The notes: generated by a model from the letters alone, not told the origin. 64,000 nucleotides of DNA from Sphingomonas sp. PP-F2F-A104-K0414 (GCF_004340945.1 NZ_SLYD01000003.1:124001-188000), one strand, 5' to 3'; positions 40,895 through 50,006 are shown, numbered from the stretch's first letter. Numbers and translations are program-made.

Positions 40895-41266
40895 TTACTT
40901 GCCCCCCTCGCGCCGGGTAAGCGCGGCGACGCAGCTGGCGCGGTCGATCGTGCTGCCGTCGGGTTCGCGCGCGTCGAGATAGGTGACGCGGGGGGCGTCG
41001 GATCCCTTGGGGTAGAGATACGCGTCGAGCACGCAGATGCCGCTCTGGAACTGGAGCTTTCGCGCGCTGCCTTCGCGGACGTCGGCGTCGGGCTGGCCAA
41101 ACAGCTTGGTCAGGCCGGCGGCATCCTGGCCGAGGACGCGTTCGAGCCCGACGCTCGTATAGGGGATGGCCGGACGCCCGACCGCGGGCTTGGCCACCGG
41201 TGCGGCGCAACCCGCGAGCCCGCCGCCGAGCGCCAGCGCGATCCCTATCGTCGTCAATCGCGTCAT
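40895..41266 (-). CDS. Small lipoprotein, unknown function
   Basis: 123 residues with a lipoprotein signal (MTRLTTIGIALALGGGLAGC; lipid Cys20). The mature part has VGLERVLGQDAAGLTKLFGQ and REGSARKLQFQ and two further cysteines (ICVLDAYLYPKG; ASCVAAL) that could pair. The segment ...L..LFG.P....EG.A..LQF....C.LD.YLYP resembles sphingomonad lipoproteins of unknown role. Its start overlaps the EI24 gene stop by four bases, so the two are co-translated. Confidence 0.78.
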   Translation of the reverse strand: MTRLTTIGIALALGGGLAGCAAPVAKPAVGRPAIPYTSVGLERVLGQDAAGLTKLFGQPDADVREGSARKLQFQSGICVLDAYLYPKGSDAPRVTYLDAREPDGSTIDRASCVAALTRREGGK

Positions 41267-41952
41267 GATCGGGCCTTACGGTAATACTGGGTGTGGAAGT
41301 AATGCGTCGCCATCGCGGCACCCAGAACCGGCGCAGCGATGTTGACGATCGGAACCACGAACAGCCCGGTGTTCGCAAGCCCCAGCACGAACCGCCCGCT
41401 CTTGGTCGTCGCACGCCAGCCCCGCATCGCCGCTGCGTCCATATGTCGCGCTGCCACCATGTCGCCGAGATCGCGCCCGAGCAGCCAGCCATTGACGACG
41501 AAGAACGCGGCCGCGGTGCCGACACCGGTAACGAGCAGCGCGATATAGACCGGCAGCATCAGCAGGTTGACGAGCACGACGCGGGCGGCGGAGCGGAGGC
41601 CCATCGCGAGGCTGCGGGCGAGGGGCACGGGGCAGGCGGTTTTCAGCGCCTCGGGATAATGCCGCGCTTCGACGGCTTCGACGACCTCGTCCGCAAAGAT
41701 CCCGACGACCGCGATCGCGACGGCGCGGAACAACAGCCATAATGCGAGGATCGTGACGAACAGCGCGAACGCCGCGGCGAGCCCGTCGGCATGCCAGCCG
41801 AGCCACGCGGCCAGTGCGGCCTGCGTGCCCCACCACGTCCCAACGCCGAGCAGTGCGAAGACGAGCAGCGTGACGAGCATCGACTTCACGAACACGCGGA
41901 GGACCGGCGGATCGGTGAGTTGGCCGAGCGAGAGGAGGAGGGCGCGGAGCAT
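41263..41952 (-). CDS. EI24-domain membrane protein
   Basis: 229 residues with about four to six helices (about 22-50, 60-90, 125-160, 195-220). It contains the EI24/CysZ-like pattern YPEALKTACPVPLARSLAMG, VLVNLLMLPVYIALL and GRDLGDMVAARHM with a C-terminal YFHTQYYRK. CysZ relatives transport sulfate; many proteobacterial EI24 proteins have no proven function, so none is asserted. It is coupled to a small lipoprotein gene by an ATGA overlap. Confidence 0.8.
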   Translation of the reverse strand: MLRALLLSLGQLTDPPVLRVFVKSMLVTLLVFALLGVGTWWGTQAALAAWLGWHADGLAAAFALFVTILALWLLFRAVAIAVVGIFADEVVEAVEARHYPEALKTACPVPLARSLAMGLRSAARVVLVNLLMLPVYIALLVTGVGTAAAFFVVNGWLLGRDLGDMVAARHMDAAAMRGWRATTKSGRFVLGLANTGLFVVPIVNIAAPVLGAAMATHYFHTQYYRKARS

Positions 41953-42036
41953 CGGTTCGGGATGACGCGCGGTGGTGGCGAGGTCAACGAAGCTTTGACG
42001 CTAATGGTGGCTACGACGTTCCCCCTGAAGCATTAC

Positions 42037-42113
42037 GTTCCCCCGCGGACGCGGGGGCCAGCTCAACCACGCACACCGCCCGAGACTCTGGACCCCCGCG
42101 TTCGCGGGGGAAC
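42037..42113. repeat. Palindromic repeat, family R2
   Basis: GTTCCCCCGCGGACGCGGGG ... CCCCCGCGTTCGCGGGGGAA. The gap 41953-42453 (501 bases) holds this copy and an R1 copy. The remainder (41953-42036, 42114-42212, 42318-42453) shows nothing recognisable. Confidence 0.8.
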
Positions 42114-42212
42114 AGGAAGGACGGAGTGTCTGTGCTGTAAATTTCTATTCCGCGAGAACCGCTGCAACTGTTCGAACCGCCGTAACCGTTGCAGCAGCCC
42201 GAACCATAATCT

Positions 42213-42317
42213 CCACCCCGGCGGAGGCCGGGGCCCAGTTGGGAGACAGCGGTAATGACGGGCCGCGTTTCATTGCGACCACCTTTCCAACTGGGCCCCG
42301 GCCTCCGCCGGGGTGGT
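42213..42317. repeat. R1 palindromic element
   Basis: Full R1 copy: CCACCCCGGCGGAGGCCGGG ... CCCCGGCCTCCGCCGGGGTG with GCCCAGTTGGGAG and TTTCCAACTGGGCC inner arms. It lies upstream of the adenosine kinase gene. Confidence 0.88.
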
Positions 42318-42453
42318 ACCTATCCCCGGACGACATACTGTTCCGGCGGCCCCGCAGACCCCGCCTCCGCAGGCAGCGGCACCCCCACACCAGTTGCACC
42401 AATCCCGCCCGGCATTTACGGCAAGCGTTTTCCCGCACCCCCGGAGTCTCGCC

Positions 42454-43452
42454 TTGCCCAACCCAACCTACGACGTCGTCGCGATCGGCAATGCCATCGT
42501 CGACATCCTTGCTACCGCCGACGACGCGTTCATCGCCGAGATCGGAGTCGCCAAGGGCTCGATGCAGCTGATGTTCTCGTCCGAGGAAGCCGACGCGCTC
42601 TACGCCAAGATGGGCCCGGGCATGGAAGTCTCGGGCGGGTCGGCCGCCAACACCGTCGCCGGCATCGCCGCGCTCGGCGGCAAATGCGGGTTCATCGGCC
42701 AGGTCGCCGACGACCAGCTCGGCCAGGTCTTCGCCCATGACGTCCGCAGCATCGGCATCGAGTTCGCCACGCCGGTCCGCGCGGGCGACCCGACCACCGG
42801 CCGCTGCCTGATCTTCGTGACCCCCGACGGCCAGCGCACGATGAACACCTTCCTCGGCGCTGGCCAGTTCCTCCCCGCCGCAGCGATCGACACCGCGATG
42901 ATCGCCGACAGCGCGATCCTGTATCTCGAAGGCTATCTCTGGGATCCCGAGGAGCCGCGCGCCGCGATGCGCGCCGCGATCGATTGCGCACGCGGGGCAG
43001 GGCGGAAGGTTGCGTTCACGCTTAGCGACGTGTTCTGCATCTCGCGCCACGGCGGCGATTTCCGCCAGTTGCTCAGCGACGGCCTGATCGACATCCTGTT
43101 CGCCAACGAGAGCGAACTCGCCGCGCTCGCCGAAACCGAAGACTTCGACGCAGCAGTCGCCAAGATCTCTGCACAGGTCCCGACTTTGGTCGTTACCCGC
43201 GGCGAGCACGGCGCCTGCGCGCTCCAGAACGGCACGCGCGCCGAGGTCAAGGCCGAGCCGATCGCCAAGGTCGTCGACACCACCGGCGCCGGCGACCTGT
43301 TCGCGGCCGGCTTCCTCCACGGCCAGGCACAGGGCTACGACCTGCAGGCGTCGCTGAAGCTCGGCGCGGTCTGCGCGGCCGAGATCATCAGCCATGTCGG
43401 CGCCCGCCCGATGGTCGACATGAAGGCGCTCGCCGCCAAGCATATCGGCTGA
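42454..43452 (+). CDS. Adenosine kinase (PfkB family)
   Basis: Phosphorylates adenosine, or a related nucleoside or sugar, with ATP. 332 residues: ribokinase-fold start YDVVAIGNAIVDILA, substrate-binding SGGSAANTVAG (about 50-60), GKCGFIGQVADDQLG, and the C-terminal DTTGAGDLFAAGFL with the catalytic Asp of GAGD (about 278). Adenosine kinase is the usual name for this alphaproteobacterial subgroup. TTG 42454 has CGGAG upstream and is the natural length start; the open frame to 42313 reads out of the R1 repeat. Substrate is by family only. Confidence 0.87.
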   Translation: MPNPTYDVVAIGNAIVDILATADDAFIAEIGVAKGSMQLMFSSEEADALYAKMGPGMEVSGGSAANTVAGIAALGGKCGFIGQVADDQLGQVFAHDVRSIGIEFATPVRAGDPTTGRCLIFVTPDGQRTMNTFLGAGQFLPAAAIDTAMIADSAILYLEGYLWDPEEPRAAMRAAIDCARGAGRKVAFTLSDVFCISRHGGDFRQLLSDGLIDILFANESELAALAETEDFDAAVAKISAQVPTLVVTRGEHGACALQNGTRAEVKAEPIAKVVDTTGAGDLFAAGFLHGQAQGYDLQASLKLGAVCAAEIISHVGARPMVDMKALAAKHIG

Positions 43453-43513
43453 ACGTGGCCCGCCGCGCCGTCATTCCCACCTCCGCGGGGATGACGGCGC
43501 GGCGACGAAGCAC

Positions 43514-43554
43514 AAAAAAAAGGGCCGCGGGAGTTTCCTCCCGCGGCCCTTTTT
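43514..43554. terminator. Bidirectional rho-independent terminator
   Basis: Perfect 13-base stem AGGGCCGCGGGAG / CTCCCGCGGCCCT with a TTTC loop, A-run on the left and TTTT on the right. It ends both the adenosine kinase gene and the convergent permease gene. Confidence 0.92.
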
Positions 43555-43564
43555 GCGTCCGGTC

Positions 43565-45097
43565 TCAGTGGCCCGGCGTCAGGTCGATGTCGGTCTCGCC
43601 ACCATCGGCCATTCCGCGACCCAGATAGCTCTTCCGGTAGCCGTACAGGAAGTAGATCACGAGCCCGACCGCGCCCCAGATCGGCAGCACCGCCATCGCC
43701 TCGTACGGCAGCGAGAAGTACAGCCCGATGCAGCCGACGATCGTCAGCGGTGCGACGACCCAAGCGGCCGGTGTACGGAACGGACGATGCCGGTTCGGCT
43801 CGCGCTTGCGCAGGATCAGCAGCGCGATCGCGACCATCATGAACGCGTACAGCGTGCCGGCATTGGCGATGTCCGCCAGCTGGCCGACCGGCAGGAACGC
43901 CGCGGCGAACGCCACGAACACGCCGGTGATCGCGGTGACGATATACGGCGTCTTCCACTTCGGATGCACGCGGCTCAGCACTTCCGGCAACAGGCCGTCA
44001 CGGCTCATCACGAAGAAGATGCGGGTCTGGCCGAACATCAGGATCAGGATCACAGACGGCAGCGCGAGCCCGGCCGCATAGCCCATCCAGTTGCCGACAT
44101 TGGCATAGCCGATCTGGCGAAGGACGTGCGCGAGCGCTTCGTTCGAGCATACCAGCGCCTGCGCGTTGGCCGGAATGAGGCATGCGCGCGCCAGTTCTGG
44201 CGAGCCCGTCGTGAACGGCACGCCGTCCGCCCCGAACAGTGGCTGGCCACCGATCGTCCCGATCGCGCCCGCCGCGACCAGCATGTAGAACACGGTGCAG
44301 ATGCCGAGCGACGCGATCAGGCCGATCGGCACGTTGCGCTGCGGATCCTTGGTTTCCTCCGCGGCGGTCGAAACCGCATCGAAGCCGACATACGCGAAGA
44401 AGATCGTCGCCGCCGCACCGACCACGCCGAGGCCGTTGCTGCCGAGGATGCCGGTGGGAAGGAACGGCTCGAAATTGCCGCCATGCGTCTTCGGCAGCGT
44501 CAGTGCGACGAACGCGGTCAGCGCGACGACCTTGATCGTCACCAGCACCGCGTTGACGCGGGCGCTCTCGGTCGTGCCGATCATCAGCAGCCATGTGACG
44601 AGCAGCGAGATGACGACCGCGGGCAGGTTGATGAACCCGCCGGGCACGTACGGCCCCGCGGCCAGCCAGAGCGGCAGGTCTATCCCGAACGTTTCTCGCA
44701 GGATCGAGCCCGAGAAATAGCCGGACCACCCGACCGACACGGCGCTCGCGGCGACGGCATATTCGAGGATCAGGGCCCAGCCGACCGTCCAGGCGAGCAG
44801 TTCGCCCATTACCGAATAGGTATAGGTGTAGGCGGAGCCGGCGACCGGCGCCATCGCCGCGATCTCGGCATAGCAGAGCGCGGCCACGACGCAGACCGCG
44901 CCGGCGACGATGAAGCTCAGGATCATGCCCGGCCCCGCCTTCTGCGCGGCGGCGGACGTCAGCACGAAGATGCCCGTGCCGATCACGCAGCCGATGCCGA
45001 GCATGGTAAGCTGGAACGCGCCCAGCGATCGGTGGAGCGATTTCTTCTCCGCCGTCGCCAGGATGGCGTCCAGTGATTTTACGCGACCAAAAATCAA
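43565..45097 (-). CDS. Amino-acid permease, APC family
   Basis: 510-residue transporter with about 12-14 helices. Signature IGCVIGTGIFVL and SFIVAGAVCVVAALCYAEIA, then GSAYTYTYSVMGEL and FFAYVGFDAVSTAAEETKDP as in cationic amino-acid type APC members (YfnA/CAT-like). The TTG at 45097 gives IFGRVKSLDAI before the first helix. The ribosome site is poor, so the start is uncertain. Stand-alone gene. Substrate not readable. Confidence 0.87.
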   Translation of the reverse strand: MIFGRVKSLDAILATAEKKSLHRSLGAFQLTMLGIGCVIGTGIFVLTSAAAQKAGPGMILSFIVAGAVCVVAALCYAEIAAMAPVAGSAYTYTYSVMGELLAWTVGWALILEYAVAASAVSVGWSGYFSGSILRETFGIDLPLWLAAGPYVPGGFINLPAVVISLLVTWLLMIGTTESARVNAVLVTIKVVALTAFVALTLPKTHGGNFEPFLPTGILGSNGLGVVGAAATIFFAYVGFDAVSTAAEETKDPQRNVPIGLIASLGICTVFYMLVAAGAIGTIGGQPLFGADGVPFTTGSPELARACLIPANAQALVCSNEALAHVLRQIGYANVGNWMGYAAGLALPSVILILMFGQTRIFFVMSRDGLLPEVLSRVHPKWKTPYIVTAITGVFVAFAAAFLPVGQLADIANAGTLYAFMMVAIALLILRKREPNRHRPFRTPAAWVVAPLTIVGCIGLYFSLPYEAMAVLPIWGAVGLVIYFLYGYRKSYLGRGMADGGETDIDLTPGH

Positions 45098-45208
45098 TTC
45101 GGTACCCCCCGGGGATTGCAGGGGCCCGGTCAGAAGGCCCCCTTGCTCAATCCCCAGAGCCTAATGGCAATTTTATTACGTGCAATCCTTTAGTGCGGCA
45201 AAGCTGGC

Positions 45209-45586
45209 CTATCGCGCGAGCATCGGCCCGAGCGGGCGCCCGCCGAAGACATGAACATGCAGATGCGGCACCTCCTGGTGTCCATCCTGGCCGATATTGG
45301 CGAGCAGGCGATAGCCGGGTTCGACGAGGCCCGCGGCGCGCGCCACGGTGCCGACCGCGCGGATGAACCCGGCGATCTCGCCATCGGGCGCGCGCGCGGA
45401 GAAATCGTCCCACGACACGTACGCACCCTTGGGGATCACGAGCAGGTGCGTCGGCGCCTGCGGATTGATATCGTGGAACGCGATCGCGAAGTCGTCTTCG
45501 TAGACGCGCTTCGACGGGATCTCGCCGCGGAGGATCTTCGCGAAGATGTTCTGGTCGTCATAAGGCTGGGTGGCGTCGATCGGCAT
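45209..45586 (-). CDS. HIT-family nucleotide hydrolase/transferase
   Basis: 125 residues of the HINT branch of the histidine-triad superfamily: NIFAKILRGEIPSKRVYEDD, APTHLLVIPKG and the triad HLHVHVF near the C terminus. Such proteins hydrolyse purine nucleotide derivatives in the cytoplasm. It lies downstream of hisE on the same strand, separated by an R5 repeat. Similar order is common in alphaproteobacteria, so it may share the his transcript. Confidence 0.9.
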   Translation of the reverse strand: MPIDATQPYDDQNIFAKILRGEIPSKRVYEDDFAIAFHDINPQAPTHLLVIPKGAYVSWDDFSARAPDGEIAGFIRAVGTVARAAGLVEPGYRLLANIGQDGHQEVPHLHVHVFGGRPLGPMLAR

Positions 45587-45590
45587 AGAT

Positions 45591-45698
45591 CCCCCTTCCG
45601 CTTGCGGGAGGGGTTAGGGGAGGGGCGTGCCTTCCCGATCCCGGCGGAGCGCGTAGACCATGCCCTCCCCCGACTCCTCCCGCAAGCGGGAGGGGGGC
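45591..45698. repeat. Palindromic repeat, family R5
   Basis: CCCCCTTCCGCTTGCGGGAG GGG... and ...CTCCCGCAAGCGGGAGGGGG with an AGGGGTTAGGGG block. It lies between hisE and the HIT gene. A partial copy is at the right end of the window. Confidence 0.8.
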
Positions 45699-45701
45699 AG
45701 A

Positions 45702-46019
45702 TTACCCTGTCCGTCCGGCCTTCTCGACTAACCCGCCGATGCCTTCGCGGCGTTCCAATTCCGCTCGCACGTCGTCTAGGCTTAGCCCCGCATCCACCAG
45801 CAACACCGCCAGATGGAAGATCAGGTCCGCCGCTTCCGGTACGATGCTCGCTTCGTCGCCCGAGCACGCTGCGATCACCGTCTCGACGGCTTCCTCGCCG
45901 AGCTTCTGCGCGATCTTGGGACGCCCCTTCGCGAACAGGCTCGCAGTATAGGAGGTGTCGGCGGGCGCATCGCGACGGGCGCGGATGGTTGCTTCGAGGC
46001 GGTCGAATACGGGGTCCAT
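45702..46019 (-). CDS. hisE: Phosphoribosyl-ATP pyrophosphatase HisE
   Basis: Second step of histidine synthesis (PR-ATP to PR-AMP). 105 residues: [20 protein letters not shown], then the MazG-like motif [13 protein letters not shown] and [20 protein letters not shown]. Start at ATG 46019 ([10 protein letters not shown]); the frame open to 46130 extends over a short gap. It is the last his gene of the cluster. Confidence 0.92.
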   Translation of the reverse strand: MDPVFDRLEATIRARRDAPADTSYTASLFAKGRPKIAQKLGEEAVETVIAACSGDEASIVPEAADLIFHLAVLLVDAGLSLDDVRAELERREGIGGLVEKAGRTG

Positions 46020-46051
46020 GGCTCGCGTGCTGACGTAGCCGAGCAGGCGGG

Positions 46052-46243
46052 TCAATCCCTCTTCGGGTGGGCCTTCGCGGGCGGTTTGGTCTTGGCGAAC
46101 CGCTTCCGCAGCGCGCGCCGCACCAGCCATACGCCTAGCCCTGCTACCACGAACAGCGCGATGTCCGAGAGTTCGGGCCCGGTACGCGGATGGACGGTGC
46201 CGCTATGACCCGACTGCACCGCGAGGAGGGGTAGCGCGATCAT
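46052..46243 (-). CDS. Small membrane protein in his cluster, unknown function
   Basis: 63 residues: short N terminus ([20 protein letters not shown]), one clear helix ([20 protein letters not shown], about 26-45) and a basic tail rich in Lys/Arg/Pro. It starts four bases after the hisF stop and ends 32 bases before hisE. The position inside a biosynthetic operon and conserved-looking length suggest a real gene. No family is known to me. Confidence 0.65.
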   Translation of the reverse strand: MIALPLLAVQSGHSGTVHPRTGPELSDIALFVVAGLGVWLVRRALRKRFAKTKPPAKAHPKRD

Positions 46244-46247
46244 CGGA

Positions 46248-47021
46248 TCAGGCCGAGCTGACCGGCGTCCGCACCGGGATCCCCGCCGCCGCCAGCGCGG
46301 CATGCGCATCGCCGATCGACGCCTGCCCGAAATGGAAGATCGACGCCGCCAGCACTGCGCTCGCATGCCCGTCGCGGATGCCGGCGACCAGATCGTCGAG
46401 CCCGCCGACGCCGCCGCTGGCGACCACCGGCACGCTGACACGGTCCGAAATCGCCCTGATCAGCTCGAGGTCGTAGCCGCTGCGCGTGCCGTCGCGGTCC
46501 ATCGACGTGACCAGCAACTCGCCCGCGCCCAGTTCGGCGAGCTTCAGCGCATGCGCGATCGCATCGATCCCGGTCGCGCGCCGGCCGCCATGGGTGAACA
46601 CTTCCCAGCCCTCGCCGGACCTGCGCGCATCGACCGACGCGACGCAGCACTGGCTGCCGAAGCGCTCGGCGATGTCGGCGACCAGTTCCGGTCGCTCGAC
46701 CGCCGCCGAATTGACCGCCACCTTGTCCGCCCCTGCCAGCAAAAGCGCGCGCGCATCGTCCGCCGTCCGCACGCCGCCGCCGACGGTCAACGGCATGAAG
46801 CACACTGCTGCGGTCCGTCGCACGACGTCGAGGATCGTCCCGCGGCCTTCATGGGATGCGCCGATATCGAGGAAACACAGCTCGTCCGCCCCGGCCGCAT
46901 CATAGGCCCGCGCCTGCTCGACCGGATCGCCGGCGTCGCGCAGTTCGACGAAGTTCACGCCCTTCACGACGCGGCCATCGGCGACATCGAGACACGGGAT
47001 CACACGCGCGCGAACCGTCAT
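46248..47021 (-). CDS. hisF: Imidazole glycerol phosphate synthase subunit HisF
   Basis: Cyclase subunit of the HisHF complex that makes imidazole glycerol phosphate and AICAR. 257 residues, TIM barrel with [20 protein letters not shown] (catalytic Asp12) and the second Asp region SVDARR, phosphate-binding GGGVRT and ASGGVGG. It lies downstream of hisA with a large nested inverted repeat between the two. Confidence 0.96.
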   Translation of the reverse strand: MTVRARVIPCLDVADGRVVKGVNFVELRDAGDPVEQARAYDAAGADELCFLDIGASHEGRGTILDVVRRTAAVCFMPLTVGGGVRTADDARALLLAGADKVAVNSAAVERPELVADIAERFGSQCCVASVDARRSGEGWEVFTHGGRRATGIDAIAHALKLAELGAGELLVTSMDRDGTRSGYDLELIRAISDRVSVPVVASGGVGGLDDLVAGIRDGHASAVLAASIFHFGQASIGDAHAALAAAGIPVRTPVSSA

Positions 47022-47039
47022 GCGCTGCGCCGTAGAATT

Positions 47040-47240
47040 GGTTCACGCGGAGACGCGGAGACGCGGAGACGCGGCAAAGCCGCTAAGAAGAATATTTCGC
47101 GCAGAGGCGCAGAGGCGCTGAGAGAGAGGAAGGGAGCAAGGCCTAACTTCTTGCTCTCCGCGCCTCTGCGCCTCTGCGCGAACAAGTTTATGCCTGCGGC
47201 GCTCAACTTCTCTCCGCGTCTCCGCGTCTCCGCGTGAACC
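47040..47240. repeat. Nested double inverted repeat between hisA and hisF
   Basis: Outer arms are a perfect 30-base inverted repeat (47040-47069 and 47211-47240) made of three ACGCGGAG units. Inner arms are a perfect 23-base inverted repeat (47096-47118 and 47160-47182) made of GCAGAGGC units. A strong two-level hairpin would form in the his transcript, directly after the hisA stop and about 20 bases before hisF. Confidence 0.92.
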
Positions 47241-47241
47241 A

Positions 47242-47976
47242 TCATGCAGCCTTCGCCACACTCAATGCCGCAGCAAGATCGAGCCGACCGTCGTACAACG
47301 CCCGCCCGGTGATGACTCCCTCGACCCCGTCGCGCACATGCAGCGCCAGCACGTGGATCTCGGCGATGCCCTTCACGCCGCCGCTGGCGATCACCGGAAT
47401 GTCCACCGACCGCGCCAGATCGACCGTCGCGTCGACGTTGCACCCCTTCAGCATCCCGTCGCGCCCGACATCGGTGAACAGCAACGACGCCACTCCCGCA
47501 TCCTCGAACCGCCGCGCCAGATCGACCGCGCTGGTGGTCGACACGTCCGCCCAACCCTTGGTCGCGACCATGCCGTCCTTCGCGTCGACCGCGACGACGA
47601 TCCCGCCGGGGAAATCCTTCGCCACGCCGCGGACGAACTCGGGGTCCTCCAGCGCTGCAGTGCCGATCACGACACGCGACACGCCTAGGTCGAACCAGCC
47701 CTCGACGCTGGCCCGCGTCCGGATCCCGCCGCCAAGCTGCACGTGCCCCGGAAACTGCGCGACGATCGACCGCACCGCGTCGCCATTGACCGAAGCCCCC
47801 GCAAACGCGCCGTCGAGATCGACCACGTGCAGATGCTCCGCGCCCGCCTCGGCGAACAGCATCGCCTGCGCCGCGGGATCGTCGCCATAGACGGTTGCGC
47901 GGTCCATATCGCCCTCGGCGAGACGCACCACCTGACCCGCCTTGAGGTCGATCGCGGGGAAAATGATAAGGCTCAC
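47242..47976 (-). CDS. hisA: ProFAR isomerase HisA
   Basis: Isomerises ProFAR to PRFAR in histidine synthesis. 244 residues, TIM barrel with FPAIDLKAGQVVRL (Asp10 as catalytic acid), HVVDLDGAFAG, GGGIR and LFTDVGRDGML with the second catalytic Asp. The start is taken at GTG 47976, which overlaps the hisH stop as GTGA and has GGAG upstream, rather than GTG 47985. Confidence 0.95.
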   Translation of the reverse strand: MSLIIFPAIDLKAGQVVRLAEGDMDRATVYGDDPAAQAMLFAEAGAEHLHVVDLDGAFAGASVNGDAVRSIVAQFPGHVQLGGGIRTRASVEGWFDLGVSRVVIGTAALEDPEFVRGVAKDFPGGIVVAVDAKDGMVATKGWADVSTTSAVDLARRFEDAGVASLLFTDVGRDGMLKGCNVDATVDLARSVDIPVIASGGVKGIAEIHVLALHVRDGVEGVITGRALYDGRLDLAAALSVAKAA

Positions 47977-48578
47977 GGCCGCCACTCCAGGAATCGTTCG
48001 AGCAAGGCCAGGCCATAGCGCTGGCTCTTCTCAGGGTGAAACTGCACGCCGATCATCGTGTCGCGACCGATCGCCGCGGTGACGGGACCGGCATGGTCGG
48101 TGGTCGCGAGCACGTCGGCGCCCTCGAAGGCAAAGCTATGCAGGAAATACGCCTCGCCTGGCTCGATCAGCGGGTGCGCGACGGACAGAACGACGTCGTT
48201 CCAGCCCATATGCGGCACCTTGGCCTCCATCGTACCCGGCTCCAACCGCCGCACGCGCCCGGGCACCCAGCCGAGTCCGGCATGCGTTCCCATCTCCTCG
48301 CCGGCCTCGGCCATCAACTGCATGCCGACGCAGATCCCGAGAAACGGTGTACCCTCGTCGCGCACCCGCCGGTTCAAAGCCTCGACCATCCCCGGCACCG
48401 CGCGCAACGCCGCTGCGCAAGCACCGTACGCGCCGACTCCAGGCAGGACGATCCGGTCGGCCTTCGCGACGACGTCGGCGTCCGACGTCACGACCAGATC
48501 GACACACCCAGCCGTCCGCAGCGCGTTCTCGACCGAATGCAGGTTCCCTGCGCCGTAATCGATGAGCGCGAGCGTCAT
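47973..48578 (-). CDS. hisH: Imidazole glycerol phosphate synthase glutaminase HisH
   Basis: Glutaminase subunit that supplies ammonia to HisF. 201 residues of class I amidotransferase type: LIDYGAGNLHSVENAL at the start, nucleophile Cys83 in GICVGMQLM, and C-terminal FHPEKS with the His and Glu of the triad. It overlaps hisA by four bases. A palindromic repeat separates it from hisB upstream. Confidence 0.95.
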   Translation of the reverse strand: MTLALIDYGAGNLHSVENALRTAGCVDLVVTSDADVVAKADRIVLPGVGAYGACAAALRAVPGMVEALNRRVRDEGTPFLGICVGMQLMAEAGEEMGTHAGLGWVPGRVRRLEPGTMEAKVPHMGWNDVVLSVAHPLIEPGEAYFLHSFAFEGADVLATTDHAGPVTAAIGRDTMIGVQFHPEKSQRYGLALLERFLEWRP

Positions 48579-48609
48579 GCTGTATCCCCGCGACCCGGTA
48601 CAAGAAGTC

Positions 48610-48674
48610 CGTCACCCCAGCGGAAGCTGGGGTCTCGTTGTAACGGGGATACCCCAGCTTTCGCTGGGGTGACG
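48610..48674. repeat. Palindromic repeat, family R4
   Basis: GTCACCCCAGCGGAAGCTGG GG ... CCCCAGCTTTCGCTGGGGTGAC. It lies between hisB and hisH within the his cluster. Confidence 0.82.
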
Positions 48675-48702
48675 GGCTTTTGAGCTGACGGAGTCAACGC
48701 GC

Positions 48703-49290
48703 TCACAGCATCCCCTTGGTCGACGGGATCGCATCGGCCTTGCGCGGATCGATCTCGATCGCGGTGCGCAGCGCACGCGCGACGCCCTTGAACGCCGCCT
48801 CGGCGATGTGGTGGTTGTTCGACCCGTACAGCGTCTCGACGTGCAGCGTGATCCCCGCAGCCTGTGCAAAGCTGTGGAAGAAATGCTCGAACATCTCGGT
48901 GTCCATGCCGCCCAGGCGCTTCTGCGAGAACAGGTCCTTCCACACCAGCCAGGGCCGCCCGGAAATATCCAGCGCCACCCGCGTCAGCGTCTCGTCCATC
49001 GGCGACAGCGCATCGCCGTACCGCGCAATCCCGCGCTTATCGCCGAGCGCCTGCGCGAACGCCTGGCCGATCGCGATCCCGGTATCCTCGACGGTGTGAT
49101 GCTCGTCGATGTGCAGGTCGCCCTTGGTCCGCACGCGGATGTCGATCAGCGAGTGGCGCGAGAGTTGCTCAAGCATGTGATCGAAGAAACCGACCCCGGT
49201 CTCGACGTCGTATACGCCGGTCCCATCGAGGTTCACGGTGACGTCGATCGCCGTCTCGGCGGTGGAGCGGGTGATCGTGGCGGTGCGCAT
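48703..49290 (-). CDS. hisB: Imidazoleglycerol-phosphate dehydratase HisB
   Basis: Dehydrates imidazole glycerol phosphate. 195 residues, the stand-alone dehydratase without the phosphatase half found in enteric bacteria. Motifs [32 protein letters not shown] and [18 protein letters not shown] carry the metal-binding histidines. ATG 49290 has GGGAGGTGGC directly ahead, so the longer open frame to 49356 is rejected. First his gene of this run, divergent from sspB. Confidence 0.95.
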   Translation of the reverse strand: MRTATITRSTAETAIDVTVNLDGTGVYDVETGVGFFDHMLEQLSRHSLIDIRVRTKGDLHIDEHHTVEDTGIAIGQAFAQALGDKRGIARYGDALSPMDETLTRVALDISGRPWLVWKDLFSQKRLGGMDTEMFEHFFHSFAQAAGITLHVETLYGSNNHHIAEAAFKGVARALRTAIEIDPRKADAIPSTKGML

Positions 49291-49361
49291 GCCACCTCCC
49301 ATAACGCGCTGACCGACGCATGCAATCTTGACCGGCATCCGAATGGCGCTACCCAAGGGAT

Positions 49362-49847
49362 ATGACCGATGGACTGCCCGATAGCCTGATTCCGTACGAT
49401 GAGATCGTACAAGAAGCCCTGCGTGCCGTGGTCGGCCGCGTGCTCGGCTCGGTCGCGGAGGCCGGCGGGCTTCCCGGCGAGCATCATTTCTACATCACGT
49501 TCAAGACGCAGGCCCCCGGCGTCGACATCCCCAAGCGGCTGATCGAGCGCTTCCCGGACGAGATGACGATCGTCATGCAGAACCGCTACTGGGACCTGAT
49601 CGTCGACGACGAGCGCTTCTCGATCGGGCTGTCGTTCAATCAGGTCCCGTCGAAGCTGGTGATCCCATATTCGGCGATCACCGCGTTCCAGGATCCCGCG
49701 GTCAGCTTCGAACTCCGCTTCCAGGCGCAGGAGGGTGCGGAAGACGCGCTCGGCGACCACGACGAAGCCGAAAACGACGGCCCGACTGCGGTGCCAATCG
49801 AAGACGGATCGAACGTCGTAGCTGTGGATTTCAAACGGAAGAAGTGA
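49362..49847 (+). CDS. sspB: SspB-family ClpXP adaptor
   Basis: Alphaproteobacterial SspB that delivers ssrA-tagged and other substrates to ClpXP. 161 residues: [56 protein letters not shown], then an acidic linker (about 125-150) and a C-terminal [10 protein letters not shown] tail that resembles the ClpX-docking tail. It is divergent from hisB. Confidence 0.9.
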   Translation: MTDGLPDSLIPYDEIVQEALRAVVGRVLGSVAEAGGLPGEHHFYITFKTQAPGVDIPKRLIERFPDEMTIVMQNRYWDLIVDDERFSIGLSFNQVPSKLVIPYSAITAFQDPAVSFELRFQAQEGAEDALGDHDEAENDGPTAVPIEDGSNVVAVDFKRKK

Positions 49848-49857
49848 GCCGATAAAC

Positions 49858-50006
49858 TCCCTCGCCCCTTCGGGGAGAGGGAAGGGGCCCGCCGCACTTG
49901 CGGTGGGAAGGGAGAGGGGCGTGAGGCTAAGGCCGCTTCCTCCCAAAGCCCCTCACCCTTCCGTCGCCTGCGGCTCCTCCCTCCCTCTCCCCGAAGGGGC
50001 GAGGGA
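49858..50006. repeat. Palindromic repeat, family R3
   Basis: CCTCGCCCCTTCGGGGAGAG ... CTCTCCCCGAAGGGGCGAGG with the internal GTGAGGCTAAGG block. It lies between sspB and fumC, which are on the same strand. Confidence 0.8.

Noticed and set aside
43553..45076. 507-residue plus-strand frame over the amino-acid permease
   Set aside because: Antisense shadow that also runs through a perfect terminator. The permease gene is well supported.
47040..47240. Possible CRISPR array or VNTR at the his gap
   Set aside because: Repeat units are only eight bases with no spacers, arranged as mirror arms, so it is a hairpin element, not an array.
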